Shown here piece after piece: positions 24,552-36,812 of a stretch of 64,000 bases of DNA. The translations under genes were made by a program, and so were the position numbers. The stretch is from Balaenoptera acutorostrata (Eukaryota > Chordata > Mammalia > Artiodactyla > Balaenopteridae). The DNA lies in NCBI RefSeq assembly GCF_949987535.1, contig NC_080067.1, positions 80,873,985-80,937,984 on the forward strand, given 5' to 3'. The number at the start of each line of letters is the position of its first letter. Within the stretch, counting starts at the first letter, position 1. The notes beneath the pieces were generated by a model that worked only from the letters and a program-made list of their open reading frames with translations, ran no database searches and was not told where the DNA came from.

Positions 24552-24639
24552 TCTTTGATCCAAGCTCTCAGAAGTTATTCCCTCTCCCATCCTCTGAGAT
24601 TATCTACTCCAAGCTTCCCCTCCCCACACACTCCCATTA

Positions 24640-24885
24640 TAACAGCGATGAAGCTAGCTAGCATTAATTGAGCACTTATTATATGACAAACACTAAGTGC
24701 TTTATACAGGTTATGTGATTGAACTCATACAACAACCCTATGAGTGGGGACATCTTTATTGGCCCCATTTTAAAGTGAAGAAACCAAGATGCAGCGGGGT
24801 TAAACATCAGTTACTGCTGGTAAATAGCAGATTCAGGAGGCCAACCCCAGGCTCTCTGATTTCAGAAGCCACATGTTAACCACCA
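24640..24885 (-). repeat. MIR SINE, antisense
   Basis: 'attgagcacttattatatga', 'caacaaccctatgagtgggg', 'ggccccattttaaagtgaag' and 'ctctgatttcagaagccaca' appear in antisense MIR order. Well preserved. Confidence 0.75.
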
Positions 24886-25482
24886 CACTCTACTGCCTCA
24901 TTTTCCGAATGTTTCCTTGTATCCCTGCTGTTACCCACCACTCATGTTCCATGGTGAACAGGCTCTCCTTCATCCTCCAGCTCATGAAAGAATGCCCACG
25001 CCTCCTTTTCCTGAGGACGAGGGGCACTGGCCGCCTCCCACCCGTGTCAGCCCTCCCCTCGCTCCTGCAGATCCTTGCTTTCTACCCCGTTGATCTTCCC
25101 CCCCTTTGAGGTTGTGCCCTCCCACTGCATGATCCCCGACTTCTCAACCCTCTCTCCAGGTCACGCCTGCACGGCCCTGTGACCGCTGTCCAGTGCAACG
25201 GCCTCCGAGCTCCTTGCTTGCTTCGCTTCAGGGGCGGTGCGGTCATGTGCTGGCTGCTGTGGATAGGGGCTTGATTTGCATTAACACCAGTATTTCTGAT
25301 GACACTCCCACGAGAAAGGCATTGTCCTCATTGACAGATGAAGAAATGATCATCAGTCAGGTTTAGGGACTTGCCCAAGGTGACACTTGAATGTGGTTCA
25401 AGCACAGCCGCCAGCCTTTCACGCAGCTGATTGGGGTTAGCCTGAGCTCCTCCGGCCACAGTCCTCACCCCCCAGCTACTCG

Positions 25483-25520
25483 CTCTCTCTCTCTCTCTTT
25501 CTCTTTTTCTCTCTCTCTTG
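25483..25520 (+). repeat. (CT)n simple repeat
   Basis: A pyrimidine-only run dominated by CT, 'ctctctctctctctttctct' and continuing, precedes a C-rich stretch. Confidence 0.85.
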
Positions 25521-25938
25521 CCCCACCCGCCCCACTAACCTCTCTCTGCTATGATCTCTTTGGGGTTTGTTCTTCCCTCGATCCCTCCACTTCCACCAAA
25601 ATGTTCTCTCTTCTGTATCTTTCTCTTTAATCAGAAGGATGCTCGAATATCCCCTCTTCAAAATCCCCAGCCTCTTTCCCCGCCATCTCTTCGTTTCCCT
25701 GCACAGCCAGATTCCTTGTGGGAGTTGCCGCGCTGGCTGTGGCCACTTCCTCACCTCTCTACCACTGGATTCTGCCCTCCCCGCCCCACCGCACTGTAGG
25801 ATTTGCTCTTCTTGACCTCTACAGAGCACTGGCGCTGGGGCTTCCTCACGTGCCCCCTCCCTCCTCTCTGGCAGCTCCTTCCCCGCCTGCTTCAGGTGTG
25901 CCCCTGCCTCTGAATAGCCAGTATTCTACTTGATCAGT

Positions 25939-25961
25939 GGGGGCGGGGGCGGGGGGGGGGG
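25939..25961 (+). repeat. G-run with four or more G tracts
   Basis: G tracts of 5, 5 and 11 bases are separated by single C residues. This satisfies the usual pattern for an intramolecular G-quadruplex on the plus strand. Confidence 0.8.
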
Positions 25962-28900
25962 CCTGCGTCTTGGCCCATGGCCCACACAAGCACCGTCTTG
26001 CTGATGGAAAGCTGCTGAATTCTGTAGAGCTGAAATTCTGTATAAATAGACACATTTACAACTTCCTGTCCATTTAGCTATCAGTCATTCTAATAAAGGT
26101 ACTAATAATAGCTTGCACATGTAGCAATTCACAGCTTACAAAGTGGTTTCACATGCCCTTCAGTATCCCTGTCTATGTATAATGAAAATATTCTTATGTA
26201 TGCACAGTATTAAACAGGCATCATGAAATTCAGCGCACTTTGCCAGGGTGCTGGGGAAGCATTATAAACGAGCTTTGCTTTGATGCAGAGTCCTTGCTTT
26301 GGCCCTCTGGGTGCTGTTAGCCAGGATCATGTTCCCATTCCCCATGCAGTTCTCCTGGTGATTGATGGGTTATTGAGCCTGGGGACGGGACCGAATGACC
26401 CTTGTCATTTTAATAACATGTTCCTACTAGGGCATTAGGAGAGGCCAAGGGCTGACCAGAGGATGTGGAAATGTCTGTACGTGCAGGTTGAGGGAAAGGC
26501 AGGTGGAGGCCCAAGTGCAGGGTCCGAGACCTTTGGATTAGGATAAATTGTGACCAGGTTTACGAAGTCTATGACGTTCTATATGGGTCACGCTTTCTCA
26601 GGGAGACTTGGAAACTTTAAACCGAAATGGCAAGTGGTTGTACCTTGTGTGCCGGCCCCACCAGTTGGTAGAACCTCCTTGGAGGACAATGTTGAGGATT
26701 CTGAGGCCGAGCCCGGGCTCCCTGGCAGAGAATCCCCTGATTAGACGGCACGGTCTGCTGTGGGAGTGAAGGAGGACAAGGAGGCGTGTGTCACCCCTTT
26801 GCTGTAGCTGCTTTCCATTGTCTTTGAGAGGCGATGAACCACCTGACAGACAAACTGGGGCCATCACGGGAGTCCCTGAGGACAGCACTCCAGTGGCTTC
26901 TGCCATTTCACCGAGCGTGGCTTCTCTCCTAGTTTGACTTGCTGGGACCTTGCGTTGGAGTTGGCAAATGTTTGAGGCCAAAACGCCACGTGGATAAGGA
27001 CTTTCCTAGGCCCCCCGGCCCTCAGCGGCTTCCACCTGCTTGCCCACCCTACCCCTGTGGGCCGGGGCGCTTCGTGCTCTCACTCACAGGTTCTTTGCAC
27101 AGCGTTTCTTTCTCGCCACGTCCATGCCTCTCAGCTGCTGTAGGAGGCTTTCAGGAACGGCTTAGGTCTCTGGCAGTGAGTCCCGTCCCTCTCCATGGAG
27201 CCGTGGTGACCTTGGGTGAGTTACCAGCTCCCACTCTCTCCTGCTCTTGACTCCTACCTCTGTAATTGCACCCCAGATCTAGGGGCACCCTCAATTGCTT
27301 TAACTGTGGGCTGGGTTTTGGAGCTCTCAAGATCTTCATGATGTCAGATGTACCCAAGGCAGCTGGGTTTACTTGCCAGTTAACCGTCACGGTGGGAAGT
27401 ACAGAGCAGCTGGCACCTTTGCCATCTTCTCAGCAGCAGATCTTTTCACATTAGATGCCCAGTCACCATGGGGAGCAAGTTCTCCCTTCAACACATACAC
27501 ACACCCACACTTCACCCAAAACGAAATAATATAGTACCTCCTCACCAAACCTTTGACACTTTGGAATGTTGTGCTAGGTTTTTATTTGGTTCATTTTATA
27601 TTGCTGCCAAAGACGGAGAAGGAAGGGAAACAACACTCACCGTGTCAAGCAAAGCAGTCTCTCCGGCCTGGGTAGTGTCTTTGCTGCTGGTAAATACGGC
27701 ACCAACCACGCCTCTTACTTCCTCTATTTTTGCTTGATGGGATGGCGTGATGTACAAGCCACTGGAGAGACCAGAGCTGTATTAAAAACCACTCCTCAAG
27801 TGCACTGATAACTGCAACTCACTTTGAAATGCATTGAAAAAAAATATGGATTGATGGATGGAGAGAGGGATGGAAAGATGTGTGATAAAGCAGCTGGCAG
27901 CATCCTGATGGCGGAATGGGGGTGGTACATGGATGGATGTTTTCTGTACAGTCCTTTCAACTTGGCTGCAGGCTTGGAATTGTCATAATAAAACGCTGGG
28001 GGGAAAATCACCCTGACAGTGAACCATTTTAATTTAAAACAGCCTCTTGACCAATGTGGTCCTGAGGCCGAGAGTTAGGGAGTTGTGCGGATTGGATCCA
28101 TTTCATTTGGGAAGACGTCCTGTGGGGGGGTGGTTTCCTGCTTGCCAGGGCTGTTCAGGGATCGGTGGAGAGGAAGGGTGTGCAGGCCTCCCTCCCTGGG
28201 GTGAGTCGTGCTCTCTGCTGCCCTTTCCCCTCCATGCCCCTTCCCCCCCACCGTGTAACCCATGAGGAGGGGTGCTGCTGTCTCCTGTGGCCCACACGTC
28301 ACATGCCAGCTTCCAGGCAGTTAAACTGCACTCCACAGCCTCCTCCTGGCTGGGGTCTGGCTTTCCTCACCCCTCCCAGAGGGCTGCCATATGCCTCGGC
28401 ACTGACTGTGAAGTGGGAGGGTGCTCTCGCCCAGCACAGTATCTGCTGGGGCTCTGCACCCCTGGGCTGCAGAGAGGCTGCGCCGCATGCATGGGAGGGA
28501 GGGGAGGACTGGCGGCTCCAGATGGCCTCCCTGCCTCCTGCAGATTCTAGGCTCTCCAGAGCAGACAGGTGGGGGAGGGGGACAGGAAGGAAGTGGGGGT
28601 GAAGAGGCTCTCTGGAGTTAGCTCCTGACCTGAATTGCGGGTCACACTCATTGGTGGTCTCAGAAGGTGCCGAGGTCCAACTACAAGGATAACTGACTCA
28701 GGAGCAGGAATAAAATGCAAGGCGCCCCTGTCTGATGCCATCCCCTGCCTGCCTGGTCTCCTGCTAGTATGTCAGTGGGTTCTCAGTAAATACAAATTCT
28801 TGGTCCTATTAATATTAGCCTTAGCAAAATGGCACGAGAAAGGACAATATGCTGCAGTGATAGTATAAGGAAGATTTTTAAAAATTAAGTACCATCTGTA

Positions 28901-29234
28901 GCACTGCTTTCTGCCTCTGTTAGCAAAAAATAGAGAATCCACTAACTGTCAGGCTCCTGGCCCCCTTGGAGGCTGGTGCTGTCCGTGCTTTTCACTGTCC
29001 AGTGTGCACACGCGCGTGCCTGGTGTGCACACTTACTCGGTCCTCTGAGCCCAGCAGCTCCCCTGCCCTTGATGCCTGAAGAACCAGGAGGGGATGCCCA
29101 GCTCCTCCTCCCTTGCAGGCTGTGGAAAGGGTTCCTCCTGCAAGGGGGAAGCAGGGGGCCCCTCAGCTGGTTCTCATCTTGATTAGGGCCTACTCTGTCC
29201 TCTTCTCCTGAGAGGCCACGGATCTTGGAGTTCA

Positions 29235-29435
29235 GACCGTGGGCCCTGGAGGGTCCCCGGTTTGGGTCCTGGCTCTGCAGCCGCTAGCTGTCTGACCGTC
29301 AGCAAGCCCTTCATCCTTCCGTGTGTCAGTTTCATCACTTGTGCGCGTGGGATGGTTGTAAGAATTCATCGAGTTCGTGCTGTAAAGCCTGACACGTGCG
29401 TAGCGAGTTGGGTGTTAGCCGCTGCCGTCTCCCGT
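29235..29435 (+). repeat. MIR SINE, sense
   Basis: 'tttgggtcctggctctgcag', 'gctgtctgaccgtcagcaag', 'cagtttcatcacttgtgcgc', 'gatggttgtaagaattcatc' and 'gtaaagcctgacacgtgcgt' follow MIR sense order. CpG-rich for a MIR. Confidence 0.7.
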
Positions 29436-29527
29436 ACCTGCTCCTGAGTCATCCGGCTCTGGCCCGAGGCTCCAAGGCCAGAGCAAGAATCAGCGTCTCA
29501 CTGAGACTGAGGGGCAGCAACTGTGTT

Positions 29528-29980
29528 GGTTTCCTTCGTGGCTGTGTTAGGGTACCACAGATTTAGTGACTGAAAACAACTCAGGTGCGTTCTCTTTTCT
29601 GGAGGTCAGAGTCTGAAATCGTTTTCTCTGGCTAAAGTCAAGGTGGCAGCAGGGCCGCACTCCCTCTGAGGCTCTGGGCGAGGACCCTTCTCTCGCCTTT
29701 TCCATCTTGCAGGGCTGCGTTCCTTGCCTTCCGGGCTCCTCGAGGTCTCCTCCTCCATCTTCAAAGGTGGCAGCGCAGCATCTTGCTTCTCCTGTCCGTC
29801 GCCACCACCTTCTGTAGTCAGATCTCCCCGTGCCCTCCTCTCATATGGACCCTTGTGGTGGCACTGAGGGCCCCCCTGGATAATCCGGGAGAATCTCCCC
29901 CATCTTAAAATCCTTCACTTAATCACATTGCAAAGTTTCCTTTGCCATACGAGGTCACATTCACAGGTTCTGGGGCCATT
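29528..29980 (+). repeat. Second ERVL/MLT2-type solo LTR, near an ITGB5 exon
   Basis: The same motif order as the copy at 9142: 'ctgtgttagggtaccacaga', 'tttagtgactgaaaacaact', 'ctggaggtcagagtctgaaa', 'ggtggcagcagggccgcact', 'tcacttaatcacattgcaaa', 'tcacattcacaggttctggg'. It is more diverged, non-coding and shorter. It ends about 300 bp upstream of the next ITGB5 exon. Confidence 0.6.
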
Positions 29981-30284
29981 AATCACGTAACACGGGAGAC
30001 AGGAAGGAGCTCTCTGGTGTCCTGGGCCTGTGGCACGACTTGGCCAAGTTCTGGACCGACTTGGAGCAGCACTCAGCCCAGCCGGGCCACACGCGCTGCC
30101 CGGGCGCCCTGCTGTCACCCCGTGTCAGCACCAGGCCCTCTCTGTCTGCCCAGACGGACTGCGAGGGCACAGTCGGCATCTCATTCTGTTGGCTCCCCGG
30201 CGTCCGGCACACGGCAGGCGCTGGGCGGTTGGTCGCGTGTCCGTGCAAGCGGGCAGGCGCCCATGTGCCGTGTGTGTCCTTTAG

Positions 30285-30507
30285 GCCACGGCGACTGTCA
30301 CTGCGGAGAATGCAAGTGCCACGCAGGTTACATCGGGGACAACTGTAACTGCTCGACAGACATCAGTACGTGCCAGGCCCGGGATGGCCAGATCTGCAGT
30401 GACCGCGGGCACTGTGTCTGTGGGCAGTGCCAGTGCACGGAGCCAGGGGCCTTTGGGGAGACATGTGAGAAGTGCCCGACCTGCCTGGATGCTTGCAGCA
30501 CCAAGAG
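30285..30507 (+). CDS. ITGB5: ITGB5 coding exon: I-EGF3 and I-EGF4
   Basis: This 223-nt exon continues the cysteine-rich stalk. The phase-1 junction joins G to GC and makes [20 protein letters not shown] (I-EGF3). Next come [19 protein letters not shown] and [17 protein letters not shown] (I-EGF4), closing with [14 protein letters not shown] and the first two bases of an Arg codon. The even CxC spacing is diagnostic of integrin EGF modules, and [10 protein letters not shown] is a strong beta-5 match. These modules form the lower leg that extends on activation. NCS is a possible N-glycosylation site. The acceptor is TTTAG at 30280-30284. The donor is AG|GTAAAG, followed within 35 bases by a 14-C run. 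No damage seen. Confidence 0.97.
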
Positions 30508-30537
30508 GTAAAGCGCCGCCCCGTACACAGCCCTCCA

Positions 30538-30557
30538 CCCCCCCCCCCCCCGCCCCC
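30538..30557 (+). repeat. C-homopolymer next to a splice donor
   Basis: A 14-C run at 30538-30551 is followed by G and five more C. On the minus strand it is a long G run; on the RNA it is a C-rich element 31 nt after the donor at 30508. Confidence 0.85.
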
Positions 30558-33500
30558 AACCCCAGCGTCTCCCCCAGACCAGGCCTGTCATCCGGCCAGT
30601 CAGCCCTCAGGCTGGCCAGCCTCTCATCCCCCATCTCCTGCATCTTCCCCACCCAGCCTTGCTGGGGATCGAAACTCTTACTACCATTAACTAGAATAGG
30701 GTCTTTGAAACACTGGTTCCATGGGGATTTTGTAAAAAAAAACAAAATCAAAACATAACAACAACAACAAAAACTTATTCTGTTCCTAAACAAGTTTAGA
30801 AGTTATAGGATTACTGAGTTAAATGAAATTAAACTGATTTTAGTACCAAAATAGCATCTTCTTGAGCCTTTAGTGTGTCACTGAGTATTTTAAAAGGACA
30901 TTCAGCATGCATCTTTTTTCCAAATGAATTTGACCTCCTGCCCCATTAGCATCTCCCAAACAATGTTTCACAGGCCCCCCCATATGGGAAATGCTGCTTT
31001 AAGCAAAACATCATCAGAAGGTAAATTGGACAGGAGGGCACCCGACCTAGATAAGGCAAGCCAGGAACAAACTGCAGTGGCTTTTGAATTTTCTGCTCCA
31101 TTTGTACAGATAATGGAGTGGGTCTCTGCGCTGCTGCTGAATGCAGAGATTGTCCAGACGCGGGTTCCAGGCCTCCACTGACCCAGCCATGGGGTTACGT
31201 TCCCCTGTTGACCTCCCCACGGCTCTGCCCTTCACACTCTGCCAGAGTGCGAATGAGAGGGAATTAAATCAGGGAGTTACGCCATTGGGAAAGCAAGAGT
31301 GACAGTTTCTCTTGAATTTTGCTAGAGAAACAGCTGTGCTATCATCATCCTTGTCCTAAGGGGCCAGGAGGGAGGGCACAGATAATCAGAAACAAATAAT
31401 AATACAGACGTTGTTTCTCTTTGGCTGGGAAACGCAACTGTGCAATTTTTTTTTGGCAGATTTCCCTTCCAAACCCCTGGCTCGGGCTCGGAATGAGACG
31501 AGTTCATGCTCCCTGAGCAGCCGTGGCTGCCGGTCAGTCTGCACTCAGAAACGTTCTGGGTGGCAGAACCCCTGGTTGGATGTTTGCCACAAATAATCCA
31601 GGCGTGGGTAATTGAAAGCTGGCCGCAGATGGAGAGACAAGATAGACAGGGCCAGATTTTATTCTGTGTAATTAGAGGGAAACCAGGCAGAGTAAGGGAG
31701 AAGAAACACAGATCTAGTTTAGACCTGCTAAGAGCAGAGATACAACAGAAATCCAAATAGAAACATCCCAGGGGAAGGAGGAGGTTAGGATCCTGGATCT
31801 GGAGCCCAAATAGCTGTGGCTATCTGAGCCTGGAATCATGGCCATTATCAATATTTAATGCCTGAGGGAGGTGCCCTACCCCCAGCTCTCCCACCAGCAG
31901 AACCCTTTTGAGTATGTGCTCCCAGACCTTGGGGCATATGAGGTGGATGGGGGGTTGGTGCCAAGCTAGGACAATACACATGGAACCAATAAAGGCAGAT
32001 CAAGCCTGTTTCTTTCCTTCTTCCGGAGCAGCAAGGCAATATAGGGTTGGCTCAGGTCAGTTAAAAGGCCCCTTGGGAAGACCACCTTAGCTTTAAATGT
32101 TTAAAGCATTCATTTCCAAGGAGACATAGACTTGATGATTTGTTATCCATTGAGCAATATCAAGGGAGCAAGGAGAGCAAAGAGATGCGTAGGGGAGCCT
32201 CACTCTTCCTTCTTACTTGTCTCCGGGCCACGCTGACACAGTCTCTTTCACAGCCTAGTTGTCACTTTTTTTTTTTGAACAAAGTACCTTTGATAGTGCC
32301 TTATTTCAGGCTGTTTTTCTACTTGCTGCTTTGCCGAGAGCCACCAGGTTTTGAATGCCGATGTCCTTTTTTTTCTGGGCTTTCAGAGCAGTCAATCTCC
32401 ACTCTCTAGAACTAACCAAACACGCTCTACACCTTGGGTGAGTTCATGTTCAGTTTCAGCTGATTTCAATTAACAGTCTCCCTGAGCAAAGTCTGTCTCA
32501 GCAACTTGTTTGTTTAAAGGCCAGACATTTTAATACGTGACTGCAATAGATCACAAGATTCAACCCAGTATGCGGAGCACACAGGTTAAACCGATTTGTC
32601 CACATGGCTGATTAGGGAATGTTCCCTGGAAGCGGCCCTGTGGTTTCATGACCACAGGGCGTGCAGATGGAGGGCTCAGTGAATCCTAGCGGAGACCGGA
32701 AGCAGCCGCCTTTCTTTGCAGTGTGTTAATCCACGGGTGGAGGAGGGGCAGCGGCGGCAGCATGAATGACCAGAGCTGGAGCCGGGCCTTCCTGGTGCCC
32801 AGCCAAGTCTCAGTCGCCTGCCCGCTGGGGCTCTGGCCTCAGGAGAAATGCAGAAATTACCTACTTGTTTAACTTCAGAATGTTTCCATGAAGTCATTCC
32901 CAGGAGAGTGGGATTTTGTGGCCAATCCGAGGATAGTTGGATTCTTAAGCATATTAGGACCCTGGTAAGAAAGTCTTACCTACTTTCCCTCCACAATCTA
33001 CTCACTCTGCCCATTCCTCCTCAGTGTTCAGAAAGTGGAGTAAGGACTCAGGGAGGAACTTGACAGAGAGGCAGGCACCTGGGTGCTGGACCCTGCTGTC
33101 ACTGATTCCTCACTTCCCTCACCTGTAAAATAGGACGACTTAAGGAAACGCTCCCAGCTCCCTTCAGGCCACAGTTTCTGCCCTGGAAACGTAGTAACTG
33201 GTCTCTCCATCCCACGGAATTTTACAATGATCTAATAAAGGCAATGCATGGTGATGGTACAACCCTCCATATTTTTGCCAGGGAGCTTTCCAGACACGCA
33301 GCCCCTTTGGTCCCCACAGGCCTGTGGGGTAGGTTGGGCTGCTGTCCCCCCATGTGGCTGAGGCTCTGTGAGGCTCCCCTGCCCTCGGGTGCCAGGGCAC
33401 AGCGGCAGCAAGGCAGTGGCCCTCCCAGCACACTTGGCTCTGGAGTCCTCACCCCATTTCCTGGGGAAACCTCTGTTTTGGGGTCTCTCACCATCCTGGC

Positions 33501-33749
33501 CGGCCACCGAGGACCATCACTTCAGGAAGTTCCTGCACATTCCCCATCAGCTGGTGGTTTTGTTCCAACCCACTTCTCCCTGGAGTTGGGTTCTCACCAT
33601 CCCATTTATGCTCTCCCACCTCCCAGTCCCCCATAAAGGTCAGAGACCCTCTCTCCCCTCCACAGCAAGCTTTACGGACCCTTAGAGCTTAGCTCCCCTG
33701 CCAGGTGGGCTCTATCTGGGAGCAGGAAGGGGGCAATGAGAGTCTCCAG

Positions 33750-33900
33750 GACAGTGGTTCTCAGCCCTCACCTTTACTCAGAATCCCCAAGAGCCCAGGT
33801 CCAGCCCCAGAGATTCGGATTCCATGGGTGTGGTTGGGCCGAGGCAGTGGTGTTTTGTCTTGAAAGCCCACCCAGAGAGTTTAATGTGCTGAGAGCCCTG
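33750..33900 (+). repeat. Probable MER5-type (hAT-Charlie) fragment
   Basis: 'cagtggttctcagccctcac', 'ccccagagattcggattcca', 'tgggtgtggttgggccgagg' match the order of MER5-like elements, which begin with 'cagtggttctcaa'. The far terminal repeat is not clear. Confidence 0.5.
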
Positions 33901-34355
33901 CCTGGGTGATGGTCTCCTGGTGGGGATCCTGGGAATTGGGGCTATAGGGGGGTGAGGGCCCCTCTTCGAGGCCAGGAACACTTTTTTATCTTCAGAAACT
34001 TCTTGTTTGGGGAAGACTCCTCAGTGAGGCATTTGATGCACCAGAGTGCAGATGGATTTGGCTCCTGGTGTCAGAATTTGAAAGGTTTCCAACCTGCAAC
34101 TTGACATGTGTACCAGACATGCTTCTAAACCCACATATGTTCCTCCAAGAACCCTTGGGCTTCCCTGCATGATAGCAGCAAGAAGGACAGAGCAGAAATG
34201 TTCCTTGAGGCCAAACATCTGAACATGGGAGAAGTTAAAACTTTCAGGGGCTTGCAGGAGGGCTGGGACCTGCACTCTTGGGACATGCACTCAGTTACAT
34301 GTGTGGAGCTACTACCCAGCATCTAACACCCACATTTATTGCCTCTTTTCCAAAG

Positions 34356-34459
34356 AGATTGTGTTGAGTGCTTGCTGCTTCACTCAGGGAGCTCAGTTGA
34401 CAACCAGACCTGCCAAAACCTGTGCAAGGATGAGGTGATCACACAGGTGGACACCATCG
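34356..34459 (+). CDS. ITGB5: ITGB5 coding exon: end of I-EGF4, start of beta-tail domain
   Basis: This 104-nt exon completes the Arg codon (AG|A) and reads [20 protein letters not shown], then [15 protein letters not shown], ending with the first base of a Val codon (ATC G|GTGAGT). It spans the join between the last EGF module and the membrane-proximal beta-tail domain. NQT is a potential N-glycosylation site. The acceptor is short in pyrimidines (CTCTTTTCCAAAG) but in the correct phase, and the donor GTGAGT is near consensus. Compared with human beta-5 as I remember it, the linker after HSG looks one residue longer and a Trp before VDTI is Gln here; both are from memory. Confidence 0.95.
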
Positions 34460-36692
34460 GTGAGTGTGGGGAGCGGCCCTGGGCAGCCGGCCCCTTTTGG
34501 ATCTTGGCAGACGTGTAGAGACTTTCTCCCTCGTGGGGACGATCTTCAGGGCTGCCTGGCAGACAGGAGGGTAGTTTTAACCTTGAGTTAGGAAGCAACC
34601 TCAGTGTCCTTGGCTAGTCCTTGCTGGCTCCCCAAGAGGACTTGGAGTACCTGTGTTAGGTCATAGGTTCTGGGCTCTCCAGGGTGTAAGACCTTCCCGT
34701 TCTTAAGTTTCTGTCCCATCCCTGAAGCCTAGTCCCTTCCTACATCTTCTCCCAGGCTTCCTGAGAAGTTGGTATATTAGTTAGAATAAGTACTGTTAGC
34801 TGCTACAACAAACAAACCCCAAACCTCAATGACTTAACAAAATAAAAGTCAGTTTGTCACTCACTCGAAGTCCAGTGACGATGTTCCTGGTTGACAAGGC
34901 CTCTCTGTGCTCCTTCAGGAGCCCAGGTACCCTCTAGATTGTGTTTCCACCCTCCCCCGGGTCCTCAGAATTCTCTCCATTGAATCTGCAAATGGGGAAA
35001 GATCGTGGGGGAGGTTTACATGGGTGGGGCCTGGAAGTGGGGCACACAACATCCCCCCCCCACCCAGAGCTCAGTCATCCAGCCATGTTTACTGCAAGGA
35101 TGGCGGGAAATGTCATCCAGCTGTGCCCAGGAAGCTGGGAAACCATGTTTGGTGACCAGCTAGCCAGTCTCTGTTTGGCCTCAGCCCAGTGCAGCTCTCG
35201 TGATGCTCTGCCAGCATTAGACGAGGCAGAGCTCACATTCTGTCCGAATGAACCCAGGATCGAGTGCTACCCTGGCTCTTCCTCGTTCCTACAGGTCTCC
35301 CCACTCCTTTTTCCTGCCTCCCTGATCTTGAGTGATGCTCTGGCCGAATCATGGCTCCTGAGGATGCCAAGTCATGTATTCCGCCAACACAAATTCATTG
35401 AGCACCTACTGCGTGCCAGGGCTTGTACCACAGCAGGGAGCCCCTGCCCCGCCCTCCCCAGATCCGGCCTCTCATGCCCGTTTTCCTGCCCTGCTTCTGT
35501 CTTGTGACTTGAGGTCTGGCTCACAGCAAGTTCTGCCTGCAGACCTGGGGCCGTTGCCCCCCTGACTGGGCACCCACAGAAAGATGGCGATGCCTCCCCC
35601 GGCCCACTGACTACTCACTCGCTCTGGAGCAAATGCAGCTGTTCACGCACAGCTGCCTCTCAGTCTGTCCCTTTGTCATGAATCAGTTGCTTCACAGAGA
35701 AGGTTTCTGTTCGCATTCACCAGTTACCCTTTTCCTTCCTTCCCCCTGGCTTTTTCATACCCATGCTCACTCACACTCACCCAGACCAGGCTTAGGATTG
35801 GGGGCCGAGAGAAAAAGCCCAGGCCTCCGTGTCTGATAACCACTCAAAATTGTCTGGCTCTAGGTGGAGACTCCTTCGAGCAACAGGGTTACAAAGGGTG
35901 GAGCTAGAAAGCATTTTGTGTCACAAAATAGCCCACAGTTGTTACTCAGGACCAGTGGGTCATTCCCTTACCACCCGCCTGTCTCTTGCTTCACACTCTT
36001 CCCCGCTTCCTTTCCACCCTGGAAATCAGTCTAACCCTGTCCCAGGGGAGGCTTGGAATGCAGACAATGCCTGGCGGGGCAGTGGGGGGCGGGGAGGGGG
36101 GAGTGGGGTTGGTGATACCTTCCCCTCAGGTGACAGCCGCGTGGGCACGGCAGGTGTTGAGGCAGCTTGAGGAAGGGGGCTTCTTACTATGGGGAGCGAG
36201 GCCAGCGGTGCGCACTGTGGGTGGGAGGTGCAGTCTCTCATCCACCCATCCTCCTTGCCTCGTGGGTCTTTTTGGTTTCTCATCTCAGGAAAGCGCCTCC
36301 GCCTCCTGGCCTCTGCAGCCGGCTCTCAGCCAGGTAGACTCAAGCGTGAACTCTCGCTCAGGCCTCCGCGGACAGCAGGATGGCCCCTTCTTTTCTTTAC
36401 CCAGTTCCGTTGCCCAGTCCCGCCCCAGCAGCAGTGCCCCCTCTCCTTTCACCCCAGTGAGCCTGCGGAGGCCTCCCTCGCATGGAAGGGAATTCCCGTC
36501 CCCAGCGCAGCCTAACTTAGCGCTGGGCCTGCGTTCTTGATGTGAGAAATTCATTTTTAAGGTCCAGCCTTCCCTTTAAGCCTCTCTGCACCCTCTTTTC
36601 TTCTTTGCGGGGTTCGGCTCCTCACCCGTCCCTTAGCGGCTCTGCATCGCTCAGAGACACACTCAGGACATTTCTGCTTGGTTTTCTTCCAG
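34460..36692 (+). other. ITGB5: ITGB5 intron (2.2 kb)
   Basis: Donor GTGAGT at 34460 and acceptor CTTCCAG ending at 36692. The segment 34773-35190 is an old interspersed repeat, listed separately. The rest, including the GC-rich 35900-36650, shows no supported gene. Confidence 0.9.
34773..35190 (+). repeat. Old interspersed repeat, family not resolved
   Basis: 'gctgctacaacaaacaaacc', 'cctcaatgacttaacaaaat', 'cactcgaagtccagtgacga' and, further on, 'ggtttacatgggtggggcct', 'ggaagtggggcacacaacat' and 'tgcccaggaagctgggaaac' follow a pattern I recognise from several mammals. I cannot name the subfamily; an LTR of the ERVL/MaLR group is possible. No coding content. Confidence 0.45.
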
Positions 36693-36812
36693 TGAAAGAT
36701 GACCAGGAGGCTGTGCTTTGTTTCTACAAAACTGCCAAGGATTGTGTGATGATGTTCACCTATGCAGAGCTCCCCAGTGGGAAGTCCAACCTGACAGTCC
36801 TCAGGGAGCCAG
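36693..36812 (+). CDS. ITGB5: ITGB5 coding exon: beta-tail domain
   Basis: This 120-nt exon finishes Val (G|TG) and reads [39 protein letters not shown], ending CCA G before GTGGGT. It is the core of the membrane-proximal beta-tail domain, with two cysteines expected to form domain disulfides and an NLT sequon. In integrin beta chains this domain sits against the membrane and helps hold the bent, inactive state. The acceptor TTTTCTTCCAG is strong. Phase 1 in and phase 1 out; the exon is a multiple of three, so skipping it would keep the frame. Confidence 0.97.

Larger units (their letters stand above)
8803..30284 (+). other. ITGB5: Large ITGB5 intron (21.5 kb)
   Basis: The donor GTAGGC at 8803 and the acceptor TTTAG ending at 30284 bound this intron, and phase 1 is kept across it. 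It contains two ERVL-type LTRs, a 3'-end L1 fragment with a target-site duplication, several MIRs, the 23-bp minisatellite, the duplicated 359-bp block and one CHR SINE (all listed). The remaining stretches show no exon that I can support: 9660-11750, 11930-14700, 14930-19380, 22000-23240, 23710-24380, 24890-29230. Composition swings from A/T-rich (about 10000-10400, 13300-14600) to GC-rich (22600-24300, 28050-28600). Confidence 0.9.
30508..34355 (+). other. ITGB5: ITGB5 intron (3.8 kb)
   Basis: Bounded by GTAAAG at 30508 and CAAAG at 34351-34355. It opens with a C-rich tract, has a purine/AAC-rich A stretch near 30735-30770, and a possible MER5-type fragment at 33750-33900. The rest, about 30780-33740, appears to be unique intron with no supported exon or RNA. 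Confidence 0.9.
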
